A program made the position numbers and the translations under genes. From NCBI GenBank assembly GCA_963675135.1, contig OY776129.1, positions 11,604,201-11,668,200 of the forward strand: a DNA stretch of 64,000 nt, written 5' to 3'. Every line of letters starts with the position of its first letter. The stretch's first letter is position 1. The DNA is from Galeopsis tetrahit (lineage: Eukaryota > Streptophyta > Magnoliopsida > Lamiales > Lamiaceae). Shown here one piece after another: positions 47,173 to 57,400 of this stretch. The notes beneath the pieces were generated by a model. That model was not told the origin of the DNA. It did not search any database and saw only the letters and a list, made by a program, of their open reading frames with translations.

Positions 47173-48659
47173 GGGAATTAATTTTTTTTAGTCCATTATG
47201 TTGCCATGATTTTGAAATTGGTCCATACATTTTCAACTTTTTGATTTTGATCCATTAAGTTTACACAAATTTTGATTTTAGTCCATGTGACCTGGAGTAG
47301 CAGGTTACCAGGTCATTGTCCAAATGTATTTAATTTTATTTTATGTATTATGTCATTCTGTGGCTTTTTTTTTTTTTTTTAATATTGTAACAATAAATAA
47401 TTAAAATCTAATAAAATAATTATAAAATCAAAATAAAGTAGTTAAAAGAATAATTAATTGATTTAAAAAAAATAGATTTTAAAAATGCAAATTACTGTAT
47501 AATCGAATTATTAAATAATAAATAAAATTATTAAATTTCATAAATAAAATAATTATAAAATTAATGGAATAATATAAAATTTTGAATACACAATAAAAAA
47601 TCATGATTTTTAAATGCATTTTTAAATAATAAAATATAATTTTTAAAATTATAAAAAATCTGAGAAAATTGCGGGGAGGGTGAATTATTTATTATTAATA
47701 AAAAAATTGAGTTTTCATGTGTTTATTTTATGATCGGTAAGATTTAAAATATTTTTATTATTAATTTTTTTATAATATTTTATTAGTTTAAGTTATAAAA
47801 AATTTAATTATTGTTTAATTTTTTTATATAAATAAAACTAAGTAAATAATTAATTATCAAACATTAGAATAAATTTAAATTAGATTTAATATCAATTTTT
47901 TAAAAACCATTCAATTTTTATACGTATAACATAAAACTAAATAAATTAAATATGCAAAATATGTTAATATTAATAAATTATAATAAAGATTGAAATATTG
48001 TATAAAAAAATTAAACAATTAAATTTTTTTTATAACTTAAACTAATAAAATATTACAAAAAATTTAATAATAAAAATATTTTAAATCTTACCGGTCATAA
48101 AATAAACACATGGAAAAAAAAACTCATTTTAAAAATTTGAATCTTATAAATCATAAAATAAACACATTAAAAAAGATTTTATAAAAATCATGAATTTTTA
48201 TTGTGTATTTAAAATTTTATATTATTTCATTAATTTTATAATTATTTTATTTATGAAATTTATGCCATTAATTGATTTATGAATTTTATTTATTACGGAG
48301 TATATAATAATTCGATTATACAATAATTAGTATTTTTAAAGTTTAATTTTTTATTTAAATAAAGTAATTACACTTTTATTGACTTTATTCTAATTTTATA
48401 AGATTTTAATTATTTATTATTACAATATTAAAATATATATATATATAATTAAAACTACATATTGACATATGGAGTAATACATAAAATAAATGGAAAAGGA
48501 AATACATTTGGACAATGACCTGGTGACCTGCTACTCCAGGTCACATGGACTAAAATCAAAATTTGTATAAACTTAATGGATCAAAATCAAAATATTGAAA
48601 TTTTCTGGACCAATATCAAAATCATGGCAACATAATGGACTAAAAAAAAATTAAATCCC
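47173..48659. mobile_element. Fold-back MULE with very long inverted arms
   Basis: 1487 bp. Ends are GGGAATTAATTTTTTTTAG and, reversed, GGGATTTAATTTTTTTTTAG. Perfect 9-bp duplications TCTAAAATT lie at 47164-47172 and 48660-48668. The inverted repeats are not only terminal: matching blocks continue inward (for example GACCTGGAGTAGCAGG / CCTGCTACTCCAGGTC and TTTATTTTATGA.CGGTAAGA in reverse), so most of the element folds into one hairpin. Non-coding. Confidence 0.93.
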
Positions 48660-48668
48660 TCTAAAATT

Positions 48669-48954
48669 TATATTTTCAATACTTGTTTATATTATACTAC
48701 TATAATTTAAATTTGATTCTTTATATATTAGTATACGCTTTGTGATTAAATTTTAAATTACAAAAAAAAAAAAAAAAATCACTCTTATGGGTTAGGGTCC
48801 AAGGTCTCGAATTTAGGGTTCAGAGTTCCTTATTCAATCACTGAATTTAAGTAACGAAATCAAGTATTTTTTTTATAAAAAAAAGACACCATTAATGCAT
48901 TATGTATAGTTATGACAAATTTTATTGTTTGATTTTAAAACTTAAAATTTTCTC
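48669..48954. other. AT-rich spacer, no gene seen
   Basis: AT-rich DNA between the fold-back MULE and the telomere-like tract, with an A run near 48760. Nothing was recognised. Confidence 0.5.
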
Positions 48955-49052
48955 TCAGGGGCTTAGGGTTAAGGGTATAGGATTGAGGTTTTAGGGTTTA
49001 GAATTGATGGTTTAGGGTTTAGGGTTTAGGGTATAAGATTGAGGGTTTAGGG
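48955..49052. repeat. Interstitial telomere-like tract
   Basis: Variant copies of TTTAGGG (GGTTTAGGGTTTAGGG and degenerate forms such as GTATAGGATTG). This is the plant telomere unit. The tract is interrupted by the hAT element at 49053-49750 and resumes briefly after it (GTTTAGGATATAGGG). It may come from repair of a double-strand break or simple drift. Confidence 0.75.
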
Positions 49053-49750
49053 TAAGGGTGGACATTCGGTTCGGTTCGGTTCGGTTTTGAGTTTTTTTCA
49101 ATCGAATCGAAATAATCTAAATTTTAAAAATTGAAACTGAAATCGAATCGAAATTTGTTTGAATCGAACCGATTAAAAGTTCGATTGGTTCGGTTTAAAT
49201 CGAAATTCTTGTATAAAATATTATTTTTCAACAATTATACATTTCAAGGATTTTGTACACAAAAAAATCAAATTCAAATTATAAGTTTAAGAGTTCACAA
49301 TCCAAACTAACAAGTTTCTCAAAGTTTAAAATTACAAACCACAAAAATATCACGCAAAAAATTAATGGTTTTGTTGCATTTTTCACAATGAAATTCATCT
49401 TCAAGGAAGATAATTTTTTTTAGTGGAGCAAGAAGACGACAAATGTCGAATTGAAAATTTGAGATTGAAAATTAATAAAGTAACGTACTTCAAATAGAGT
49501 TTCTTTTTGTTAACGTATTGTTTCATATAATTTATTGATTAAATAAGTAATTTTTTAAATTTATATAAAGAAATTCGATTCGTTTCGCTTTATTCGATTT
49601 TGTAAAATATAAACCGACCCGAACCGAACAACCGAAAAAAAAAAAATTCAACCGAACCGACAACTGAATAAAACAAACCAAATAAACCGAAAATCGTCGG
49701 TTCGGTTCGGTTCAGAAATTCAATTTTTTTCGGTTTTGTGCCCACCCCTA
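49053..49750. mobile_element. hAT-type MITE in the telomere-like tract
   Basis: 698 bp. Ends are TAAGGGTGGACATTCGG and, reversed, TAGGGGTGGGCACAAAAC. 8-bp flanks GTTTAGGG (49045-49052) and GTTTAGGA (49751-49758) differ at one base. It belongs to the GGTTCGG-rich type, like 44812-45696. Non-coding. Confidence 0.85.
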
Positions 49751-49813
49751 GTTTAGGATATAGGGTTAATGGTTTCTTATTCAAATTAGTGAACCTATTC
49801 ATTTTTACTATTC

Positions 49814-49916
49814 GACAAAGTGGGATAGCTCAAGTGGTTAGAGCACCACTACCTAGGCCTTAGGTCCTGGGTTCGAGTCATGGGGAGGGGAAAATGGGGT
49901 ATTTAACTTGTAATCA
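49814..49916 (+). mobile_element. tRNA-derived SINE
   Basis: About 100 bp with a Pol III A box (TAGCTCAAGTGGTTAGAGC) and B box (GGGTTCGAGTC). It is flanked by a 17-bp direct repeat, ATTCATTTTTACTATTC (49797-49813 and 49917-49933), as left by LINE-driven insertion. The acceptor ends do not pair, so it is not a tRNA gene. The tail is short and not A-rich. Confidence 0.7.
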
Positions 49917-50151
49917 ATTCATTTTTACTATTCATCAAGCAGTGGTGACAATAATAATCTCAATAAAAAAAATTAAAAAAAAAACTTTATTTCATCTATG
50001 CATGCTCTCACGGTTTGAGTTTCTTACTCGAATCAATGAATTTATTCATCAAGCCGTGGTAACATCGAGAATTCAAATTTAAATTTTCACTTCATTAAAA
50101 ACTTTCTATACATTATTTAATTTTTTTTATTACATTTAAGTGTTACTATTA

Positions 50152-51008
50152 GACCATGTTTATCCCTAGCTGGACGACCTGGGCGTCAGCTAGAGGACAA
50201 AAAAAAATAAAAAATTGAAATTTTTTGATGACCTTGGTGGACGGACGATCGAACACAACCAAGCATTGTGGGCCTCAGTGTGGGCCCTGTGGGGTGATTT
50301 TTTATTTCAAAAAAAATCAAATATGCCACATGTCAAATTTTTACTCTTCGGTTATATTTTATTTAGATAATTTCTGATTTTCACTTATCTGCTTATTAAA
50401 AAAAAACTAAAATTCATAAAATTAAATTATCTATAAATAGAGACCAATCTTGATATATTTTGGATCACAATTTCATACAACTCCCTTTTCTCTTATAAAT
50501 TGTTTTAATTATCTTTTTTCTCTTCTAAATTGTTTTAATTATTTTTTTTCTCTTCTAACTTGATTGAGCATATATGACAAAAATTCGGCACTGATAATTA
50601 AATATGTAATTTGCATCTTTTGTTTTGTTGTAATTAGGCATTTATTTGTAGTTCGTTTTATTTATTTTCAGTTGTATTTCAATTTTGTAATTTTAATTTT
50701 ATTATTGAATGTTGTAATTTTTTTTAAGTCTATGGTAATTTTTTATTATAGTTATGAATTTTTTAATATTAAATAACAGTATATGTTTTTTAAATATTGT
50801 GAAAATATTATAAATAATTAATAATAGATATAATTATTATATTATAAAAGAAATAATTTATTAAATGTTGGTTGTGGTTGTAATGGTTATGGATAAATTG
50901 TGAAAAAAGATGAGTTTTGGTTGTGGTGTAAAATGTGTAGGTGGAGGAGTGAGAAATGAATTTTATATTTGATGACCCGGTCTTGACCGGTCATGGATAA
51001 ACATAGTC
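50152..51008. mobile_element. Tourist (PIF/Harbinger)-type MITE
   Basis: 857 bp. Ends are GACCATGTTTATCC and, reversed, GACTATGTTTATCC. 3-bp duplications TTA lie at 50149-50151 and 51009-51011. Arms share GACCGG-like words. No transposase. Confidence 0.8.
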
Positions 51009-51179
51009 TTAAAGAGAAGATTATTTAAATTTATTTTTATTTAGGGTAAAAATTAATAAAGTTAATATTTTATGGTATGCCATTTTTTTTATGAATTTTC
51101 ATAATTTAAGTTTTGATGAGTATTATATATACAAATTAAATATATTTTATAAATTTATGCACAATATATAATATAAAAT

Positions 51180-51720
51180 ACAATTTCATTTTAATTTTGA
51201 GTGATGCAAATATAGTTTATAGTTTATAGTTTATGATTTATAGTTCGATGGTTCAATTGGCACATTGAGACTCACATGATAGTGACACACTTTTTTTTGC
51301 ATATTTATTTATAATTTAAATAAAAGTTAAATAATTTAAATAATAGTTTGATAGTCCACTAGCAAACTGAGACCCACAAGATATTGACACTACTATTTTT
51401 TTTTTTCAAATTTAGCTATAACATAAATAATTTTTGGATAAACATTTTTTTTAAAAGCAATACGACAAGTTTGTGATTTATAATTTAGAGTTTAATTGTT
51501 CGATTAGTGTATCAAGTCTGGAAAGGTAATAACACTATTTTTCTGCATATCTAAATAAAAAAAAATGCATATTAATTTAGAGAAATTTAAATTTAATTAG
51601 AATGGTACATAGTGTTTGTGGTTTATAATTTTGAATCTGATAGTTCGATTCATGAAAAGATACTCAAAAGATAGTGATTTTTTTTTACTACATAATGCCA
51701 TCTAAGTAAAAATTAGTCCA
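51180..51720. repeat. Degenerate tandem repeats, 100-145 bp
   Basis: Four diverged copies of a block with GTTCGATxGTYCxATT, a 'GAGACxCACAxGATA' part and then 'GACAC' followed by a T run, near 51240, 51340, 51490 and 51625. No coding value. Confidence 0.6.
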
Positions 51721-52035
51721 CTAATATACTTATAATATATGTTAAAAAAATATAAGATACATACCAAATATTTGTAAGATATTATTATAATATATATTTC
51801 AATAAATACAATTTTGAAAATATAAATAAAAATATTAACTTAAAAAAATCTAATAATTACAAAAATATATCCATCTCTCTAAAAATATTGAAATTCGTGC
51901 ACATACTTTAAAAGTAAGAGAGAGAAAACAAGAAAAAAGAAAATCTGGTGTAATTATCCGCTAAAAACAAGAGTCGTTTAATGAAAAGCAAATAAGTAAT
52001 TACATAATTAATTTATAATTAATTAATTTAAAATC

Positions 52036-52155
52036 CAGATTCTGGATATCCAGAATCTGAATACATAGCATTACTGTTTTTGTAATATTTTTCAGATTTT
52101 ATTTCCTTTTACGGTAATGCTATATATCCAGATTCTGGATATCCAGAATCTGGAT
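52036..52155. repeat. Two perfect palindromes at the P/Q junction
   Basis: A 24-bp palindrome (52036-52059) and a 30-bp palindrome (52126-52155), both centred on CTGGATATCCAG, lie in mirror-image flanks separated by about 35 bp. They are the outward-facing ends of elements P and Q. Confidence 0.85.
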
Positions 52156-52171
52156 TTTAAATTAAATAATA

Positions 52172-52496
52172 CTCCCTCCGTTTTTTATTAAGTGTCACTT
52201 TGGCTTTTTAACTAATTTTAAAATAAGTGTCATTCTGAGTTTTTTTCTTTAATTTTGACTATTTTGCCCTTATTCATCTACCATATATATTGTTCATAAA
52301 TAAATTCCATAAACATTGTTTATACCAAAATTAATTTGGTTTATGAATAATAGCTACATTCTTGACCACATTCTTTATCAAACAAAATTTCTATATCAAA
52401 ATTAGCTATAATTAATTAAGGGTAATATGGACCACGCTTTATAATCTTAATTTGTTGAAAAATGCCAAAGTGACACTTATTAAAAGATGGAGGGAG
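52172..52496. mobile_element. Stowaway MITE
   Basis: 325 bp. Ends are CTCCCTCCGTTTTTTATTAA and, reversed, CTCCCTCCATCTTTTAATAA. It is flanked by TA (52170-52171 and 52497-52498) and is AT-rich inside. It lies just inside element Q. Confidence 0.93.
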
Positions 52497-52937
52497 TAGT
52501 TTATTAATTGCGATATTACTATTCTACCCTCACTTAGTCATAATACTAATAAATTAATTAAAACAGCATGCGTCAGAATTATTAGAATTAAATGTTGGGG
52601 CTGCATTTAATTTAATGTTTTGACGGCACATTTAATGCATTGTGATGATTAATTCTTCTCCCACACTCTTTCTCTTTCTCCCACCATTAAAGTCATTGCC
52701 ATTAACTTAAGTTTCCACCATTATCACCATTTCATCTGTTAAACAAAAAAAAAAAGTTTTCGCCATTATCAACCCTACCTCCATCAACACACGAAATCTG
52801 AACAATTTTTTGCTCTAGAGATATTCTTCTTCACAATCACATGTTTTCAATTACAGATTTAATTTTGAGCGTAAATTATATCATTATTTATTTATTTTTA
52901 AATCTGACTGTAGTTTTAAAGAAAAATAAACACTCAT

Positions 52938-53111
52938 CTACGCCGTCGGCACCGCCACTCTCTGCCCCAACCTCGCCGCCCTCAAAAGCCGATCGAAGTC
53001 GTTTCTCCGGCAGTCCACCACCGCCAGATCCACCACTTCCAGACCTTCCATGGCTTCCTCCGGCCGCCCCACGATGACGTCAGCCGGGTGCCTGCCGGAC
53101 TTCCTCATCGC
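52938..53111 (-). pseudogene. DUF1442 methyltransferase-like gene fragment, 3' part
   Basis: The minus strand encodes MRKSGRHPADVIVGRPEEAM, then EGLEVVDLAVVDCRRNDFDR and LLRAARLGQR. It matches the plant DUF1442 family (SAM-dependent methyltransferase-like, function unknown), with the landmarks VIVG.PEEAM and VVDCRRNDF. It ends in AVPTA where the family usually has a further strand. The upstream codons lie at 55312-55388, on the far side of two hAT elements inserted exactly at codons for the RK junction. High GC with no codon conservation beyond. A captured, broken fragment. Confidence 0.75.
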
Positions 53112-54067
53112 TAGGGCTGTCAAATGGGCCGGGCCAGCCCGGTGACGGCCCGTCGGGCCAGGTCGGCCCGGCCCGGTTGCTATCGGGCCTGGAAATATGG
53201 AGCCCAGCCTGGCCCTGCTAGGGCTATCGGGCCATTTTGGCCCGTTTGTTGTATAATTAATATAAAAAAAATCAAACCCACGCTATTAATTTTGAAAACC
53301 GAACCAACTGTATCAATAATTACGATGCCACGGTACTGCGCAAAGCACAAAGTGCGTACAAAGCCACAGGCACAAGTTTCTCTCTACACCAAAAAAAAAA
53401 AAAAAAAGGATACCTTCTCTTAAAGTACGTACACAGCCACAGGCACAAGTTTCTCAAATTTCAATTGTATTCAACTTTCAAGATACCTTCTCTTAAAGTA
53501 CACAGAATTAAGGCTACACAAAAGAAAAACCATCTCGTGGATGTGAATATGGGCGTGGGCCGTGGAGGACTGGAGCCTGAAGGCGGAGTTGTGCGTCGTG
53601 CGCGACTGCGCAAGAGCGGCTGGAGGTGGGTAGTGCGACGACTGCAGCCTGAAGATGTGCGGTGCGGCTGCTGCCCGTGCGTCGCTCGCGGTGGATATGC
53701 CCGGCAGTTTTTCTGAAATTTGGGAGAGAGGCAGCGGCTTCTGATTTTGGGAATGAGATTGAAAAATGGGACTAGGGTTTTTCTAGGAACAGTAAATTTT
53801 AATTTAATGAAATTAATATTTATTCTAAATATTAATTATAATAAATACATAATTTAAAATATAAAAAAAAAAAAAAAAAACAGAGGAACCGGGCTGGCCC
53901 GAAAAATCGGGCCAAGCCCGGCCTGAGCCCGATCGGCCCAGCGGGCCATCTGGGCCGGGCCAAATCGACCTGAATTTTTTTGGGCCACTATAATTAAGGC
54001 CCAGTCTGGCCTGATGGTCGGGTGGGCCGGGCTGGCCCATCGGGCCGGGCTAGTTTTGACAGCCCTA
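53112..54067. mobile_element. hAT-type element 1 in the DUF1442 fragment
   Basis: 956 bp. Ends are TAGGGCTGTCAAATGGGCC and, reversed, TAGGGCTGTCAAAACTAGCC. Flanked by CTCATCGC at 53104-53111 and 54068-54075, a perfect 8-bp duplication. Long arms are built of GGCCCGGCCC-type words (53125-53250 and 53885-54050). The middle is GC-rich with no recognised gene. Confidence 0.93.
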
Positions 54068-54075
54068 CTCATCGC

Positions 54076-55311
54076 TAGGAGTGAAAACGGATCGGATACG
54101 GACGGATAGTGCTTATACCGTATCCTAAACCATATTTTTTTATCGAATTCGGAGTCGGATACGGAAAAGCCGGATTCGGATACGAATTCGGAATATTCGG
54201 TATACGGATACGGAACGGATATCGGACGAATCCGGGCCGGATTCGAATAACTATAATCGGATAATATATTTCAAATGGAAATCATCAAAATGTGATTGAA
54301 ACACATAAAAAATCAACAAACATGAAATCATCAAAATATATCCTTAGTAAACATCACCACTCCATCACAACATAACGCCTAAGAAGACATATATAATATT
54401 ATACCCAAGCATGAATAAAGCAATCAACAAACTACTCCTAAGCCAAAGAATTACAGTTCAAAGTAATTATCAGTGTTTTTCAAAATCTGAAGAAAAGAAC
54501 AACACAAAATCGCACCACCTCCTCGGCCATTGTCGCTACAAAAAATGGGAACAGAGTCGCATCTGTTTCTATGGGTCGCCTCTATGGATTATCAAAAGAG
54601 AGAGAGATAAAAGGGGGTTCTGAGAGAGTCAATTGAAAGAACAATTGAAACAAAATGTGAAACTATCAAAAGTGGAATAATTGATTTCAATCCATTTTTA
54701 TGTTCTACAATTGGTTTTTGGTAAGGAAATGTACACTCTAATTCTTCTCGTAGATTACAAATTGATATGTCCTAGTCCATGAATATTTAATTTTTCTAAT
54801 TTATTGTATGGTGCAAACTTAGATGAACCATTTTGATTTTATCCATATAAAAAAATGGAATGATAATTGAATAATTGACTATGTGTGGACATAAGTTATA
54901 TTAGTAAATTATGGTTTGTTAAATTTACATCCAGGTTTTTGTGGTGTAGTGGTTATCACGTCAGCTTTACACGCTGCAGGTCCCCGGTTCGATCCCGGGT
55001 AGGAACATTGCTTTTATTAGACTTTTTAATTTTTAATAAGGCCCAATAATGTTATAAGTTATAATAGAGCTTTAATAAAATTAATATAAAATAAAATATA
55101 TTAAAAAATCCGGGTATCCGGATTTATTATCCGGATAATATCCGATAAAATATGGGAAAACTCGAATACGGTCGGATATTATGTATTCCGAATTCGAATC
55201 CGAAGTCAACTATCCGTATCCGCCCGGATACTAAATTTTTATACCGAATTCGTATCCGACCGGATACGGTTTCGGATCGGTCGGGAAATATCCGATCCGT
55301 TTTCACCCCTA
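54076..55311. mobile_element. hAT-type element 2, carrying a tRNA gene
   Basis: 1236 bp. Ends are TAGGAGTGAAAACGGATCGG and, reversed, TAGGGGTGAAAACGGATCGG. Flanked by CTCATCGC at 54068-54075 and 55312-55319, the same 8-mer that flanks element 1. Arms are rich in CGGATACGG. The interior carries a tRNA-Val gene. No transposase. Confidence 0.93.
54935..55007 (+). tRNA. tRNA-Val (anticodon TAC)
   Basis: 73 nt without intron. The acceptor stem pairs over 7 bp (GTTTTTG with TAGGAAC, three G-T wobbles). The D arm has GTGTAGTGGTTATCAC. The anticodon stem is TCAGC/GCTGC around loop TTTACAC, giving anticodon TAC at 54968-54970. The T arm is CCCGGTTCGATCCCGGG. The only mismatch is T-C at the base of the anticodon stem (27-43). 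A box (TGGTGTAGTGG) and B box (GGTTCGATCC) are good. A TTTT Pol III terminator follows at 55012-55015. It lies inside a hAT element, so it may be a captured copy. Confidence 0.88.
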
Positions 55312-55388
55312 CTCATCGCCGCCACGTACTCTGTCCTGGACTCCTCGTCGGGGACTATGCAAATGTGCCGTCTGCCGGATAATTGGAA
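55312..55388 (-). pseudogene. DUF1442 methyltransferase-like gene fragment, 5' part
   Basis: The minus strand encodes QLSGRRHICIVPDEESRTEY then VAAMRK. The GRxICIVPDE.SR.EYV motif is diagnostic of the DUF1442 family. The frame joins directly to 53111 once the two hAT elements and extra target copies are set aside. Upstream of 55388 the frame is lost in AT-rich DNA, so the true N-terminal half of the protein is absent. Confidence 0.78.
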
Positions 55389-55889
55389 TGTTAAAACTTA
55401 ATTTTTAATTAATTTAATTTTTGAAATGTTAAAACTTAAAATTTTGTGATTGAGAATATGAAGGGACGTGAATCTAATATATATAATTTTAATTGATTTA
55501 AGATTATTTTAAACATTACGATAATTTAGATTATATTTTTTTTTTAATAAAAATGCATGTGTGGATAATTGGATATTAATGTATGAGTATATTTAATTTT
55601 TATTTTACGGTAGAACGAATTTAAAGAAAAAAAGATATTTATATATATCAAAATATATAATTATAATTATTATTAATATCATAATCTTAATTATTATTAC
55701 AAGTAAGATTATTTAAAGTGTGGATCAATTCTATTTAAATTTAAAAAAATATATATTTGTATATATCTAAATAATAATTATTATTGCCATAATCTTAATG
55801 ATTATCAATGAATCAATTCAAATTAAAAAATTTAAATGGTTAATAATATTTATTAAAATTAAAATTATGAAATAAGAAAAATGTCTAAT
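55389..55889. other. AT-rich spacer, no gene seen
   Basis: AT-rich DNA within element Q. No feature was recognised. Confidence 0.5.
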
Positions 55890-56395
55890 CCTGGACCGTA
55901 AACACTATATGCTGAGAAACGAGTAGTCTAAGATAAGTCTACCACATTGAATATAAATTCATAATACATATTTGAAATTTATTTATTAATGAAGTCTAAG
56001 TGTACACGTTGAAAGGAGTAGTCGGACACTTTACCCTGAACCCTTTACCCTAAACCGTAAACAATATATGTTGAGAAACGAGTAGTCGGAGATAAGTGTA
56101 CTATATTAAATATAAATTCATAATACAAATTTGAAATTTATTTATTAATGAAGTCTAAGTATACACGTTGAAATGAGTAGTCGGACCCTTTACCCTAAAT
56201 CCTGAACCGTAAACACTATATGCTGAAAAACGAGTAATCGGAGATAACTGTACCATATTGAATAAAAATTCATACTAATACACATTTGAAATTTATTTAT
56301 TAACGAACCCTATATGTACACGTTGAAAGGAGTAGTCGAACCCTTTACCCTGAACCCTAAACCCTAAACCCTTTACCCTATACCCTGAATCATTT
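55890..56395. repeat. 155-bp tandem repeats ending in CCCTAAA-like sequence
   Basis: Three units with ACCGTAAACACTATATGCTG-like starts at about 55893, 56053 and 56204. Each contains GAGTAGTCGGA and a TGTACACGTTGAAAGGAGTA-type block. The junctions contain ACCCTTTACCCTAAACC, close to the plant telomere repeat on the opposite strand. Confidence 0.85.
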
Positions 56396-56869
56396 ACTTC
56401 ATCAATGGAAATTATTTAAAATAAATTAAATAATTCGAATAAATAATTTAAATTTTCTAAAAAGTTAACTTTAATAATTTATGAGAATAATAATTTTTAC
56501 CTGAGTTATTATTACGTGTCAATGTTACATAATATATATTTTTTTTTAAAAATTAGATTATTCTTATTTTATATCACAAATCTTATCCCTTTCATGTAAA
56601 TAGGATTCACAAAAATTAAAAAATATTGTATTCCTAAAAAAATTAATCAATTCATATTTAGTAAATAAAATAATCTTTAGATCTAAATACAAGATTTTAA
56701 AAATAAACAAGTTTAATTATCTTGAAAATAATAATATATGATTTATAAAAGAACCTTTTCAACAATGTATGAAATAAATCATTTTATCATACATTAAATA
56801 ATTTTATTTTATAAAAAAATATTGTTTAATACTCCAATGCATAATTTTTAAACTTATTCATTTAAAAAC

Positions 56870-57020
56870 TATATATTACATCATTGAAAATTAATTTAAT
56901 CAACACATTGAAAATTAATTTAATCATTTCTAAGTATAAGTGTACACTGTTGAAAATTAATTTAATCAATACATTGAAAATTAATTTAATCTTCCCTAAG
57001 TATAAGTGTACACTTTTGAA
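56870..57020. repeat. Short tandem repeat, AT-rich
   Basis: ATTGAAAATTAATTTAATC occurs four times and AAGTATAAGTGTACAC twice, as two copies of a roughly 65-70-bp unit. Confidence 0.75.
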
Positions 57021-57088
57021 ATTAATTTTATCATACATTAAATGATTAAATTAATTTTCTATAACAACGATATTTTGTATTTGTAACC

Positions 57089-57400
57089 GTGATACCGCGC
57101 CTACGAGAGACGAAGGACTCGTAAAAGTGATACCGCGTATACGAGAATCAAAGTGCTCGTAAAAGTGATATCTCATATACAAAAGTCGAAATTGTCATAA
57201 TAGTGATACTTCGTATAGGAGAATCATATTATTCTTAATAGTGATTCTTTGTATCTGTAACAATGATATCTTGCATACGAGAGTCGGGTACTCATAATAG
57301 TGATAACTCGTAAACAAGTGTCGGACTGTCGGAGTACTCATAACAGTGATACTTCGTCTGCGAGTGATATCTCATGTACAAGAGTGAGAATACTCCTAAT
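57089..57400. repeat. 38-bp minisatellite
   Basis: About eight imperfect copies of a 38-bp unit starting GTGATAYCTCGTATACGAGA, at 57089, 57127, 57165, 57203 and 57241, then irregular spacing to 57400. Several copies contain near-palindromic TCGTATACGA. Confidence 0.88.

Larger units (their letters stand above)
46042..52076. mobile_element. MULE-like element P with palindromic subtermini
   Basis: The left end is GGGTGGTGCTAAACATCCAG, with a 20-bp perfect palindrome centred on GGATATCC at 46065-46084. The right end, reversed, is CAGTAATGCTATGTATTCAG, with a 24-bp palindrome at 52036-52059. Flanks TTTTTATAA (46033-46041) and TTTTTGTAA (52077-52085) match at 8 of 9. About 6 kb including four nested elements. 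The ends differ from each other more than expected. Pairing this left end with 58824 instead would give better matched ends but no TSD, so the boundary call is tentative. Confidence 0.5.

Noticed and set aside
52841..53077. Plus-strand frame with a Pro/Ser-rich tail
   Set aside because: It is the opposite strand of the DUF1442 fragment. The minus strand matches a known family and this strand does not.
57089..57400. CRISPR-like regular repeats
   Set aside because: Plant nuclear DNA, the unit is a plain 38-bp tandem repeat without unique spacers, and there are no cas genes.
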